From assembly GCA_036785705.1 (NCBI GenBank), contig JAWUZG010000013.1, forward strand, positions 19,625,001-19,689,000: a DNA stretch of 64,000 bases, given 5' to 3'. A program made the translations under genes and the position numbers. The stretch is from Acanthornis magna (lineage: Eukaryota; Chordata; Aves; Passeriformes; Acanthizidae). Under the pieces are notes generated by a model that was not told where the DNA came from, made no database searches, and saw only the letters and a list, made by a program, of their open reading frames with translations. Shown here piece after piece: positions 37,059 through 49,883 of this stretch (positions are counted from its first letter, which is position 1; each line of letters opens with the position of its first letter).

Positions 37059-40000
37059 GCAGATGGAGCCCAGCACGTCTGGCTAGCAAAGATCCTGGTC
37101 CCAGAGCAGATTTTCACCCTCGGAATTGTTACCCCACAGTTTCCCCTCCTTTGAGGGGCAGGGAGCTCAAGGAAAGGCAGGAACTGCTGCACCCTCCCTG
37201 AGCCAAAGGCTGCAGTCAGGAGGGGAAACTGCTCACAAATGGCACTTCCCAACGATGGAAAATGTTGTTTTCCCCCGAGGTTTAATCCCTTTATTTCCAT
37301 TCTCTCCGCTGTCCTATGTCCCTGGTGCAAAGCTGGGCTGTCACACGCTGTCACCGCAGATGATGAGACCACATCTCCTCCTGCTGTGAGGTCTTCCAGC
37401 CGAGCCCAATGGAAACCAGAGATGTCACCAAGTCACAAAGGTGCTGTGAGGACACTGTTCTGCCTGCTGGGCTCAGGCACAGAGTTAAGTGTAAAAGGGG
37501 GAGTTTATTATGCTACATCAGACAGGAATATTTTAATTTAAAAGTAATTCTTTTTGTAGCATATTGAAGTTATTTTCCCACTTGTTGTCTATGTCAGTGC
37601 TGTATGCAGAGAAAATTAGGCCTGGGGGATGGTGGCTCTCTAGTTTTTTATTTGAAGTCTATGAGAAAGGAAAATGTGGTGGAGCCCCCATTTTTTGAGG
37701 TCTGTGTTCCAATGCATCAAGACAATAACTCCCTGAGAGATAGGCTATACTTCAAGTGTGTTTTATGAGCTGAAGACAGAATTATTGACTCAGTTCCTCT
37801 AGACTGTGTTGCGCAGGAGATCAAAGAAGGTGTTTGCAATTGTATTCGAGGAACCTGACCAACGCCAGCATCACAAATCCAACATTAATAACCAGTGTTT
37901 GCCACCCAAGAAGTCACAAAGATGGTAAAAAAAGGAGTGACACAGAGAAAAAATGGAAATAATAGGAGAAAAAACCTGACAGCTTTCCAAGTGCAAAATT
38001 TGAGAGTAATTATGTAAGAATACTATGCATAGTTTATTCCATGCCAGATCTCCTGCTGAGCATATAAACATTTTCATGCTGTTAATGTTTCCACTCAGAA
38101 GCAAATTGCCATTGCACCACTTAGAAATTTGTCAGGAGAGAGGTGGAAAAGGTGGGAATGAAGGTCCTGCTGCAGTAAAGACAGTCCCACTATGAGCAGT
38201 GAGCCAGGCTCAGGCACAGCCCTGCAAGAAGCTGTTTGAGCAAGATGTTTGCCCCAAATCACTTGATGGTGATGAGCTCCCAGAAGCAGAAACAGGAGCT
38301 ACCTGTCTCACTCTCAGCCAGAAGCAAAGCACTAGGAGAGCTTCTGCAGGGTATCAAACAATGGGGCATTGCTTGGAGTTTGAACATTGTTCCTCTATTC
38401 AAATCTAAACACAATGGATTTATCTTCGATGGGCTCGCCGGGGCCCTCGGGTGTCAGATCTGTAACCCTGTCAAGCAGATCCTCATCACTCCCCATTGTT
38501 TTCCCCCAGATGAAGATCTTCCATAGAAGCTGCATAAATAGCCCATTCACAAAAATATAAAACCATATTGTACCGAGACAATAGCCCAACACCATCCCTG
38601 GTGAAGGGAGCAGAGTTAAACATGCAAAGAATTTCCCTCTCCAGTGCAGAATCCCAGCCACCACCATCTCTGCCTCATCTCCATTTCCAGCACCACTTCA
38701 GAAAGACTGAGAATAGAAAATCAAGAGCCAGGGCTTTGGTTACCTGGAGAGCTCCTGTGCTCATGGTGCAAATGGATGGTGATAATGGACAGAAAAAGAA
38801 AGCCTGTTATCTTGTTCTCTTCAGGAGGACTTCTTAAGAGATTTCTTTAATGCTTGAGCATTGGACAAGTTATTGATTTTGCAATTCATGATCCCATTTC
38901 TTTTTTTTTCCCCTTAATCAGTGTTGGCTGTTTTCCTCTCTGCTATACATGCCCAGATGGGAAGCAAATGGAGCACCAGGACAGTAGTGAGGGGTTAATG
39001 AATTTAATCCAAAGTGGGTTTCCTCACAGTATTGCCTCCATGGAAACATCCACGTGTGCTTTAGCCTCCCCTCTTCCATATGTACCACGTGTGTTCTGCT
39101 TTGCTTAAAAACTGGGGTAAAACGGAATTGTTCATCACGAGGCCTATTTTCAGCCTACATTTGGTCATGGGAGGAGTTTCCTTTGGTCCTTGCTTGAAAA
39201 GAATTAAATGTGGAAAATGTAAGGAGGATGTGGATGCAGGCCGTCCTTTTATTTACACATCTCCAGGTCCTTTGCCTCTTTCTTGGACATGTAATGTCTC
39301 ATTTATTTGTGCAACATCACTGAGAGCATCGTGGCAGCCCTCAGTGGTGATTTACTGACTGGCCACTTCTTCAGGTCAGCATCAGCTTTTACACAAAGCA
39401 GAAATGTTCCTTCCACCTGATTAGGCAGCACTGCAAGAGAGCAATGGGAGGCCAAGGATTCTCTGGTTAAAGGGCAGATTAGCCTTCCTTAAAACAACCT
39501 TAAACTGAACCAGGGGTGAATGATCCAGAAAATAACAAAGTGCATCTAATTGGAGTGGAAATGGAACAAACTGTGCTCTTCCTTTTTGGCTTCCTTTTAT
39601 GTTTTAATGAGAAGTGATAAGCACCATGTCTGATATTATTAAAGGGCTTGAGTGGATGAGCCTCTTGCCTTCGGCCAGATGCTGCTATCATTTCCCCCAA
39701 CATAAACAAGAGTCTTCCCTGGTATGGATCCAAGGAGCAGAGGCCTCTCAGCAGCCCAAGCCTGAACCTTGAAAAGCCCAGGCTTCTTTTCAGTCCTTCA
39801 CATGGCAATGAGAGCATTTGACCTCTCTGCTTAACCCTAAATTAAATCTGCCTTTGGTTTTTCTGGGCAGGAGGGTCGATTCACAGAACATTTGGAGCTG
39901 CTTGGTTCCCACCAGTCTAAAGTTCAGGGCAGGTCAGCTCCCAGCAGTGCCACAGCCCCAGCCCTGCACATCTGCCCACTGTCACACATCAGCTGTGCTC

Positions 40001-40159
40001 AGCACAGAATTCACGTGGCTTCTCCTCGGGGCAGCTCCTGATGCTCTGCACTGAGGCTGAAGGAGAGTGCACAGCAATTCCTTCAGAAGTCTCTGGCTGA
40101 GTTGAAAAGGAGGCACCGAAATGTGCTGCTGTAACGGGAATGTAATGAAAATTGTGATA
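37059..40159. other. Unique noncoding sequence, no gene seen
   Basis: Frames up to about 100 codons only. Bases 37540-38200 and 38860-38900 are AT-rich. No transposon or RNA gene was recognised. Confidence 0.55.
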
Positions 40160-40175
40160 GCAGCACGGGGCGCTG
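40160..40175 (+). promoter_or_regulatory. CTCF-like motif
   Basis: GCAGCACGGGGCGCTG matches the CTCF core closely: the GGGGCGCTG half is exact. Of the seven-base CCASYAG half, five positions agree. CpG is otherwise rare here. Occupancy is inference; a single motif match is weak evidence. Confidence 0.3.
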
Positions 40176-43100
40176 GTGGAATTATCCACGTTTTTAATAT
40201 CATGCTGCAGATTTCTCTGCTGTCCTGTATCATCATATTCTTGTGGGATAGCTTAAAAGAAATAGAAGTGCTGCTGATGCTTGGGATTTGATAAAAACCA
40301 GTCTCTCTTACATCAATATCCCTTAACTATGCAAATAGGGACAACACATCAATTCCCAAGTGTAAAGAGAGTAGAAAGCTCTTTCCTGTGTTTAATGCAG
40401 AAATTATTTCCTGTAGATGCTGAATCCTGTCCTTACTGCCCTGGAGGTGTTTCAGAGAGAACACATTTGACCGTACACTGAGGCTCACCAAGGGCTGGGC
40501 TGTCCCCTCACCGAGCACACAGCTGCACAACATCCCACACAGGGCAAGGATGAGGCTCTGACTCGGATCTGAATGCCTTCTTGGTCCAGACAGGAACCAG
40601 CCTGGGCCAGCTCCCTCGCCTTGGTGTATCTCTGGAAGCTGAGGGATTCTGGGGAAGCAAGCCAAGGCTTTGTCCCTCCTCACCTGCCCGCTCAGAGGGA
40701 GAGGCAGCAGTGCCAGCCCTCAGAAAGGTGCCAGTTGTGCTCTTAAACTCACTCAGATGTTCAGGCTGAAGGTGTGGGGATAGGCCAATCCGTACTTCTC
40801 AGTTTAGGTTTTTTCCAGAGGTGATGTGCCCTCCTGCCCACGGAGGTTTGCAGCTGGACAGGGCTGGGATGTCAGCACTGGCAGGCACAGCTGCCAGCAT
40901 TGCTCAGAGGTCAAGCTCCCGAAATTACAAGAGTCCAAGAGGAGGAGGAAGAAACCTAAAGCTTGGAAAAAGGGAAAAGAAAAAGCCTGAAGTTTTAATG
41001 TTTGTGGCAGTTCCTAAACCATGGAAGAGGTGCTCCTGTGTCTGCAATCCAGCTCAGAGCCAGGGCTCAGCCAAGAGCCAGGCTTCATTCCCAACTCCAC
41101 CCTCAGCTTCAGCAAGGCCAAACCCATTCTCCCAACACTTGACAAAGCAGATCTATCCCAGGGAAGAGTTTTTCCATCATGCTGGGAAAAAAATCTGGCA
41201 ACGCCTCTGGACAGCTTCAGCGATCAAAACACTCCAGGGCCTCTCATTTATTGGTAAGATTTTCCTAGGATTACTTGTTTAGTTTTCTTTTTATAGATTT
41301 TTGTCTTGCCTGTGAAATGACAAACCCTAAATGTCTTTGCTTTATTTCTGTCCCTCTAAAACCGTTCTTAACGAGGGTAGCAGAGAGATGCAGGAGGATG
41401 GGAGAAGCTGTGGAGGGATCAGCTGCTGGGCCACGTCAGGGATCCGATGGCTACGGACCAGTCTGAAGTTTGGCTCCATCATTCGCGGCACAGGTGAACA
41501 TTTTTTGGAGCCTGAAGGATATTGGTGTGTCCCTTTCCTGCTCCCTCCATCCCAGCTGATGCTGTCCCAGCTCCGTTTCACAGCGTAGGGCAGGAATTCC
41601 CTTCCCCCCCTGCAGAGGTTAGGAGAGCATCCCAGGCTGCTGCTGGGCAATCCAGCTCCAAAAAAGCAAGTGAAGGCTTTGAGCAATTTGTGAGCAAGTG
41701 GTACTTTTATCTCTGTGGAAATGTTCAGACCTCCAAACACAGGCTGTAATTCTGCATTAACTCAAAGGGAATGATCTCATAGCCTTGAATTAAATCACTG
41801 GGGACGATGATGGTAAAGTTGGCTTTATATGGATAGTGTCACCTTACTGTCCCTGCTCTGGATCTCCTTGCCCATGTCCATGTGGCACTGAAACTCCAGC
41901 GTGGATGTTCCAGCATCGCTCTCATTGAATGCAGCTCTCTCTGGCCTTACAGGATAGATGGCTCCATCCTAAACAGATTAACTCCTTCTGAGGAGCCCCA
42001 CAAAGAGGATTTATTTTCCCTAGATGTGCCTGCAAATACACAGCTCTACAACGAGGGGACTTGTGTGCACATCAGGGAGAAAGCACACCCTGGAAAGTCC
42101 CTCCCCACATCCAAAGGCCTGCAGAGAGGAATTGCAGGAGGAACAGTGGGAAACTGATCCCAGCCCGAGGGGATTGCATCAGGCTAAATAATATTTATCT
42201 GTGCTCATTTATCTACCAGGTTCATGTGGGATAAGACACAGGTGACTCAATGGGATTTTTGTGTCTCTCAAACCTTATTAAACTTCTGGAAAGTTCCCAG
42301 CATTAAACTCTTATTAAAATTTCTTTTTTATATGTACAAATTTACAAGAGCAAACTGCAAATTTTTGAAGACAGTCTAGAGGCCTGTCCCTAGAATACAA
42401 AATGATATCACATAAATTTCTGTGTTTCAGCTCCATTTAATAATAGCCTATTTTTCTAAGCCAATGGCAAAATAATTTTTCTAAACCACTAGCAAATTTA
42501 TTCTATTCTCTCCTAATAAAAATTGAGATGTCCTGATCAAGGGTTTGATGCAAAACTGAAAGAAACCAATGATAATCTTTCCACTGACCTCAATAAGCTT
42601 GGATAGAGACCCTGAAACAAAAGTTAATGTGTATCAGGAGAAACAGTGAGCTGGAAGTGAAACAACATAGAAAAATCTATTGCCTAAAATTGATGCAGGA
42701 ATAGCATTTATTTGATGTTTTAGTATGGTTACATTTTAAAATACATTGTCTGTGTGGTTAGAGCAAGCATTTTCCTTAAATGAAAAAAAAATGGGGCCAG
42801 CCACACTTCTCTGTTTGAATGCTGATGGCATTTTTCATTTTTATGCCCTTCTCCAAAGCAGAAAACCAGGAGATTTTGCTGAAGCGATAAGGGAATTTAT
42901 ACATTCAGAACAGATCTGCACTATTATGACTCCAACATGTAATGCTGAGGCAATAAAATTTATGACTGTCTTCCTCAGTGCTTTAATGAGGCATTGCAAG
43001 GCTCACTGTATATTTGCAAATGTCTCAACAGATAATGATTTTAAAAAGTACTGGAGTACAGCTGCCAGCACAAATGGTCATAACACCAATTATCTTCGCA

Positions 43101-43774
43101 GGATTTAGTCATTATGTGGAATCAAAGGCAAAACTGAATCCCAGGCCAGTTTTCTCCTCCAGTTTGGGAGGGAAGTCAAGGGAATGCCTTTCCCCAGACC
43201 CATCTCCTGTTAGCTTTCCCCTCCACTGCTGCCATAATCCTAGCAATTAAACTGAGCCTCCTGACGAGACTTATTATTTTTAATCCAGCTTGTGACGGGG
43301 CACAAGTGGTTTCACTAATCCATTTTTGGCACCTGCTGTTCCCCAGCTCCCAGGGGAGCTCCGGGAGCACCTGGCATGGGCTCCCCCACGGATGCGTGGT
43401 TGACACTCGAGTGAGTGATCCCTAAAATCCACAGTCAGCTCAGAGTCATGTGGGACCAGGGAGAGACGGGAAAGGTGAGTGGATTGGCAGAATCAGTCAT
43501 GGAAATAAATTCCTGGCAGAAAACTCTCCATTTCCGTACATCTGTGGGGCTGAGTGCAAGAGAACGAGTGGGATCTACATTGTTGCCCATCTCCAAGCTC
43601 CCCAAACTCTTCCATGTTTTTTGGAGTGAGTTAGTTTGCTTGGGGAGGAAATGGCAAAGCACTACCACCTTCCCTCCCTTCTATTTCACTGCCAAGACAC
43701 AGCCAAACCCAAACCCACGGGCTTGTTTAAGGTTGGGCCAGTGTACAGGGCTTGGGAGCGTTCCAGAAGGGTGC
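40176..43774. other. Unique sequence with an AT-rich candidate conserved block, no gene accepted
   Basis: Bases 40800-41750 are moderately GC-rich with chance frames. Bases 42180-43130 are AT-rich. Within it a frame ending at 43108 has its first ATG at 42791 (105 codons), inside an A-run, and no signal or family match. The same block contains CAATAAAATTTATGAC (HOX/CDX-like) and ATTTGCAAAT (octamer-like) words, so I favour conserved noncoding DNA over a gene. Nothing else was recognised. Confidence 0.5.
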
Positions 43775-43899
43775 AATCACAGAATCATGGAATGGTTTGG
43801 GTTGGAAAGGAACTTAAAGATCATCTTGTTCCACCCCCCAGCCACGGACAGGGATGCCACCCCCGAGATCAGCTTGTTCAGGGCCCCAAACAACCTGGA
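43775..43899 (-). mobile_element. CR1 LINE 3'-end fragment, minus orientation
   Basis: It opens with the intact terminus AATCACAGAATCATGGAATG and continues GGTTTGGGTTGGAAAGGAAC, AGATCATCTTGTTCCACCCC, then drifts through a GGACAGGGATGCCAC segment to CAGGGCCCCAAACAACCTGG. The inner part differs from the common subfamily here. Confidence 0.92.
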
Positions 43900-44305
43900 C
43901 TGATGCTAATTTCACTTCCCCTAAATTCCAAATCAAACCATAGGAAGTAGCAACTTCTCTGTTCCTGTTCAGAAGAAGGACATCTGTGGCCCATTGACCT
44001 CTTCAACTTCCCCTGTCTGCTTTTAGAGCGAAGGGAGAGCGCTTTCTGTGCCATTTCTCCTGGGGAGACTCAACCGACCGAGACAGCGCTGGCTCCTGTG
44101 AACAGGCAGAAGGAGGAAGGCACAAAGGCTTCCCCAACACCACCTGAGCACCGTGCAGCTCCACCCTGAGAGGCCTCCAGGAGCAGCTTGGGCACAGGGT
44201 TGGGTCAGGAGCTGAAGGCTGCTGCTGCTTCTCCCAGCACAGGATCCTCGTGGCTCCTGGGGTCTCTGTTCCAGCAGCAGTGGCTTTGGGACACACCGAG
44301 GGCTG
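43900..44305. other. Unique noncoding sequence, no gene seen
   Basis: GC-rich, short frames on both strands only. Nothing recognised. Confidence 0.55.
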
Positions 44306-44360
44306 CTCTGCTCTGCCCTGCTCTGCTCTGCTCTGCTCTGCTCTGCTCTGCTCTGCTCTG
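44306..44360. repeat. CTCTG pentanucleotide microsatellite, 11 units
   Basis: Eleven tandem CTCTG units with one variant (CCCTG at 44316-44320). The eight units from 44321 are perfect, so the array is likely length-polymorphic. Serine/leucine/cysteine-rich frames through it are artefacts. Confidence 0.97.
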
Positions 44361-44910
44361 CAGTGACTCAGCTCCCCACCACAAAGGCCAGGGCTTTACT
44401 CACAGGTCGTGATGAAGTCATTAGCTCTGAATTTCCACCAGGCTGGACTGTGGTTCAAGCAGCTCCCACGGCCTCGGCGTTTATCTGAGCAATTCCTCTG
44501 GGCTGGTTGGGAGCTGAAGCCGTGGAGAGATGGCAGGACACTGATGTGCCCTTCACCCCTCAAGCACTCACAGTTTGCTGCCCAGATCTGAAGGACAAAC
44601 CTTCTCCATGCTTTCCTTCTGCTCCCACACCTGACTGGCCAGAGAAGGGAGAAATCTGTTTATTAATTTAGCTTCCAGGTCAGGCATGAAAGCAAAGGAT
44701 GTGATGAGCTCGCTGGCTTAATGTCCTTAGCTGCTTGGGTTGGTTTAAGGTATGTGTTTTGGTAAGGTCCAGAGACCAATTTTTCCTGTCTAATAAAGCA
44801 GATAAATGAAAAGGAAACATTTGCCTCAAAATATTTTGTGCACATGCCCGTGGCTTTCCCCTCTGAAATAAATGAGACTTTTATTTTTGTCTCATTCACT
44901 TGGATGCACT
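44361..44910. other. Unique noncoding sequence, no gene seen
   Basis: Mixed composition between the microsatellite and a CR1 fragment; nothing recognised. Confidence 0.55.
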
Positions 44911-45072
44911 TCATAGGATCATGGAATAGTTCAGGTTGAAAGGGATCTTTAAAGGTTACCCAGTGCCACCCCTGCCATGGGCAGGGACACCTTCCACTGT
45001 CCCATGGTGCTCCAAGCCCTGTCCAACCTGGCCTTGGACACTTCCAGGGATGGGGCAGCCACTGCTTCCCTT
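44911..45072 (-). mobile_element. CR1 LINE 3'-end fragment, minus orientation
   Basis: It carries TCATAGGATCATGGAATAGT, then CCAGTGCCACCCCTGCCATG, GGGCAGGGACACCTTCCACT, CCAAGCCCTGTCCAACCTGG and TTCCAGGGATGGGGCAGCCA. It keeps the ancestral CACTTCCAGGGATGGGGCA wording, unlike the CACTGCCAGGG copies at 8692 and 11641. Confidence 0.94.
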
Positions 45073-47245
45073 CCATCCAGGGACAGAGCTCCATGAGAGG
45101 CTCTGAAAAGTAAGATTTTGGTGATTTACTTTAGCTGGAAAATCCCAAAAGAGAAAAAAAATGGTGCTGCGAGTTGCACTTCTCCCCATTCTCATATCCC
45201 TCAATTTCTCCTTAATATTAATATTCCATAGACACATTCACCTCAGCGTATGGTGCCACTGCAGGATGACAACTGCCTTGAAATAGGTGCTGTGTAAACC
45301 ACGGAAGGCAGAGAAATTCCTAATCCAACCATTAAACACAAGAGGAAACAGTGACAAAACAGCCTGGCAGCTGCCTGCCCACACCTGAGAGCAAGCAACG
45401 CTTCTGGAAGTGAAGATCCCTCAGAAATGCCAGTTTTGGAGCAGCATCCCACGAGCAGGTAGAATGTGAGCATCAATTTGTGGATTGCAACATCCACTGA
45501 GGTCAGAGTGAAGACTCAGCTCTTTTATGCACTCATGTTGCTAAGAGCAAGCGTTGCTTTCATTTACCAACCCACAAATCCCATGTGTGGTATTATTTCC
45601 CTGTTTTTCAGCGCTAAGAAATGTGTCTATATAAAACCTCTCCGAAATATTGCTCTAAGGATTCTGTAATTCATTGTAACTCCCAGCCCTAATAACTGCA
45701 AGGTGATTTTTCATAGATTTCTAAAACTGGCAGGCTAATATTTCTTGGATCGGTCAGAAAAGAAATACTGCTCCATCCTCTGCTTATCCTTTCCTCATCA
45801 ACAAGTGTAATTACAAAAACATATTTCTCCAGCCCTGGATTTTAGGATTCCTTGTCAGAGCCATTTTCCCATCCTCCAGAAGCCAATCTCAATCCTGTTA
45901 CCCCAGGGGAATGTCAACAGATTCATCTCCCATCCCTGATGGCCATAACTTCCATTTCTACCTATCAAATACATGTCACAGCTGGAATGGATGAAAAGCA
46001 GAGATAATCTTACAAACCTAAAACAGAAAGACATTCATACTGAGGAGAAAAAACAGGGATACAGCAGTTTCCATTCTCCCCAGAGAGAGTGGGACAGAGG
46101 TTCCTCTGAACTCTGGGGAGGGAACAGAGAATCAGCTCTAGAAAAATAAAAAAACAAACAACCTTTTGCTTAAGGAGGGCTCTGTCTGGTACCATTTACT
46201 GCTGTCATTTAATCAACTCAGAAGTTTAACCTGCTCTGGGAAACTGCCACCTGTATAGAAGTCATGAGTGAGCTGGGCAAGAAAAATGGTATTCTTAAGC
46301 CAAAGAGAGGAAGCCCTTTCCACACAAAGGTTATGGATGCTTTTAATTCCAAAGCCCCGTGTGCCAGAGCTGCAATAATTGATGCTGGAGCTTGACAAGC
46401 CAGATCAATGATTAATGGTGAGTTTGCTAGTTTTGAACCAAGAGCTGCAGCAGAAGTTAAATCCATTTGTTCCCTGTCATAGGAGGGGTGTGCTTTTAAA
46501 AAGACAGGCAGAAATTGGCAGGATGCTTTACAAGGAGTCTGGTGCAGAGCTGGATATTCTGCATCCTTTAATAACAGCTTCATTTCATTTAAGGCATGCC
46601 ACATATTCAGGTTACTACAAGCACAGGGTGGCTTATCTGACAAATGGTTGTGATGGATCTCCTGCATGTTAAACACTTTCCTTCAGGAAGTGTCAAAAAC
46701 ATGATTGATTTCCTTTTATCCCTGTGCCGTGGGGAGTTCCGTGCACTTTGTCAGAATTAAGACAAAAATCCAGGCAGGCAATACTGAGCAAAATGGAGTA
46801 CAGGCAGTGTGTGTCGTTCCTTTTGGTGCGAAATAAGGAGTGGTGCAATTGTCACCTTTCAAAAGATCTTTACCCACAGGTGGAGCATCCCTTTGCCTGA
46901 ATGGCACGTGATTTATTATTCCCAGCCCTGCTCGCCTAATAAAAGAGAGACTGTTGGATCTGCAGCCAGGATCAGCCCTGTAATGTTGTTAGTCTCAGGC
47001 GTTAGGTAACCAAGAGTTAATCCTCGAATTCTCACTCAGGGAAATTATCCTACATCAGCAGCAGGCTCCTGACTTGTGCACCCAGGTCAGGATTTGATGA
47101 ATTTGTGATGATCCTCATTAGAGATGCTGCAGTGACCAATGTGATAAATGCATTATGAACAAAGAGCAGCACCGTACTGGGATGGTGCCAATGGCATCTT
47201 CACCTCAGGGGTGGCTTTTTGGGAGCACCCTCTGCCCTCCCTGGG
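45073..47245. other. Unique noncoding sequence, no gene seen
   Basis: The longest frame, 46218-46676 on the minus strand (152 codons), opens with GTG and shows no recognisable domain or signal. Bases 45540-46000 are AT-rich. No transposon or RNA gene was recognised. Confidence 0.55.
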
Positions 47246-47391
47246 GTGCCACCACAGCATGGCAGTTGTGTTTGAAGGCAGTGGCACAGGACTGTCCCAT
47301 CAAACAGGAGGAAAGTGCCACCACACCATGGCAGTTGTGTTTGAAGGCAGTGGCACAGGACTATCCCATCAAACAGGAGGCAAGTGCCACC
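47246..47391 (+). repeat. 69-base tandem duplication, two full copies plus a partial third
   Basis: Copies start at 47246 and 47315, and the first bases recur at 47384 (GTGCCACCAC). Each copy contains CATGGCAGTTGTGTTTGAAG, GCAGTGGCACAGGACT and CCCATCAAACAGGAGG. The copies differ at about three bases, so the duplication is recent. The unit is a multiple of three, so plus-strand frames stay open and repeat a 23-residue segment, but no gene signals flank it. Confidence 0.96.
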
Positions 47392-49880
47392 ACTCCCATT
47401 TTTACCGTGTGAACCCAAAGGCAAGGTAATGAGAGCACCGAATTTCCCTTCCCTGCAGGAATGAGTGCCTGTTGCTGAAATATTTTCAACCCAGTGAAAG
47501 GTTAATGTATGCACTGCCATGCATGTAATTAACACCTCTTCTCCTGTAGCACACCACCTTTTAAAATTAGCATTGCTTTTGTCCATTTGTCGCAGGAGCT
47601 GGCATTTCCCTTCGTTTTTTTTCATATCTTTAATTTACAGCGCTGTTTTTCTGTCCTCCACACGTGTATCTGCAACCCAAATCTCCTTCCTGAGCCTGGG
47701 CTGGTTTCTGAGTGTGTGCCTGGGGGGCCCCAGAGGATGCTCTGCGCAGTTCCCTCTGCACCCACAGCTCCCAGGGCCTCCCTCCCAGCCTCCTGCAGTC
47801 CATGCCTGCAGCCTGGGATGCAGCAGCTCCTCTCTGCCACTTCAGCACCTTGTCAGAGCCCTGCAGCATCCCCAGATGCTTTAACCCACCCTGCCCCTCC
47901 GTCCCAGCTCCCATCTCAGCTCCTTAGTGACACTTTGACATTTTTGGTTCATCTGCTGAGCTGCTCCTGATGCTGACGTGTGTCAGTGCTCCCAAGGGAT
48001 GTCAGTCGATTGCTGCGCTGCAGCTTCAGCTCCTTCTGTAATGATCAAGGCTTTATTGGACCCTGACTAGGAGCTGACTCAATTTGGGCTTTGATCGAAG
48101 CGTTCAGTCCATTTAATATCCGAGTGCTCAGTGCTGGAAGCGAAGCCATCCCAAGGCAGATGCTGCCTGCAAATGTGTCACTGTCCCAGGTCATGCTTCA
48201 TCCCAGTCTCTTTGAACCTACAACACTCCACAGAATTGAGGATAAGATCATTTCCCGTTTCATATTTTTATTTTTTGGCAGGTTTTTGAGCAGGACTTCA
48301 GGTGTCACCAGAGCCAATGGCAGCACGTTGTCTTTCTTTCACCAATGCTCATTTCCTGATCAGCTGTCAGACCTCTCCTTTTGCCATTCCACACTTTGTC
48401 CTTGTGTCCCCAGGGCTGCTGAGGGGCTTGGGACAGGGACAGCACAGCCTGTCCCGGGGGTGTGCAGCCAGGAACGGAGGGAGAGCAAGGGAAATACTTG
48501 GAGGCTGTTTTATCCCACCCTGCTGTTTGTTTCCCCTTCCTCTGGCCCTGCTCCTCCACAAAAACACTCCGGGCTGGGGAGGCTCAACAGCCTTCCCATG
48601 GCATGGTGGTGGAGGTACAAATGGGGCTGGGAATGCCCTGAGGAGGAGGAGGACACCCTAAACCCATTCTTCCTCCTGCTATTCCCATTACTGCATTATC
48701 CTGCACAAGAGGGGCGATGAGTGCCCTGCCCTGGGAGTTCTGTCCCTGCAGACAGGATGCATCACTCCCTTCCAACCCCCGAGGAGCTTCAAAGTCAAAA
48801 TATCGGGAGAAAGAGAGAGAAAAAGGGTCCTTTTCTATTGTAGTTTTCTGATTTATTTTTCACCATCACAGGAAAAAAAAATACAAGGGAGGAGAAGGCT
48901 TTTAAAAGACCAAAAGAAATAAACATCAACTGAAGTTGCTTTACTCCAGTTGTCAGACTCGGAATTTTTAATACTTTAAACATATCCGAAATGCCTCTGG
49001 AAACCCAAAGGCCTTCTTGGGTTTTCTGTATTTCATTTTAGCTTGATGAAAAATGAGCAAAAGCCCATGTTTTTGTTTTTCCAGCCTAACACAAAAGTTC
49101 TCTAAACAAGGAGGAATCTCCAGGTCAACAAAGCAGGAACAGGCTGCACCATGGAAAAATGAAACATCAGCTCAGTTTCCAGAGAGGGGAAGAATCAAAG
49201 GTCTTGTCCCTGCCAGGAATTCCCATCTCCCAGAGAAACTCAACCAATTTGAAAAGACCAGCAGAAAACGCTCTAAAATGGGGTTTTATTTTTTTCTCCC
49301 CATGGGAAAAGAGGCTTCTACATCCTCTGCCTCTTGCAAAAACCCTACATTTTCCTAACTGAAAGCTGGGGATGTTTTCAGTGCTTTAAAATCATTTTGC
49401 ATTATAGCCTCCCTTGCTCCCCAGCTATGGGAAGAGCTGAATTTTTGATTTATATTTCTTAGGGATAGGTGATGATACTTTCAGTCATCTTGGAAAGTTG
49501 TTAGCATGAGGAGTCCTGCTGGAACATAATCCTCTGCAAAAACTGCCTCTCTGTGAGAGGTATTTGCAGGCTGGCTCCCACCAGCAGGGCTGGCCCAAAC
49601 CACAGCCAGTCATAAAACATGATCCTAAGCTCTGTTCTTTCCCTAAATTGACTATCTTCAGGCAAAAACCCTTCAGCAGGTATTTTAGCCAGGCACTAAT
49701 CATATTTTATCCCACTTGAATAATCCCACTCCCACTCCCAAAAGTCCACGTTATCTCAAAAGCAGCCCTCTGGATTTAGTCGTGCTTTGTCAGTAAAGCC
49801 CAGCCTATTTATTTTCGTTCTTCTCCTGAAAGCACTTAATAAATTCAAACACATTATGAGAATTGCACCAAACCAAAAGA

Positions 49881-49883
<3 letters not shown>
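47392..49883. other. Unique noncoding sequence, no gene accepted
   Basis: Bases 47690-47900 and 48400-48700 are GC-rich and give frames up to 209 codons (48091-48720, opening with TTG), with no domain I recognise. A stretch near 48420-48465 has several G-runs, but the last loop is too long for a canonical quadruplex. Bases 48830-49480 are AT-richer. No transposon seen. Confidence 0.5.

Noticed and set aside
46218..46676. 152-codon frame on the minus strand
   Set aside because: Starts with GTG, no domain or signal recognised, and no flanking splice or promoter evidence.
48420..48466. Second G-quadruplex candidate
   Set aside because: G-runs are present but the last loop is about 17 bases, outside the usual rule.
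48091..48720. 209-codon frame on the plus strand
   Set aside because: Opens with TTG, crosses changing base composition, matches no family and overlaps other frames of similar quality.
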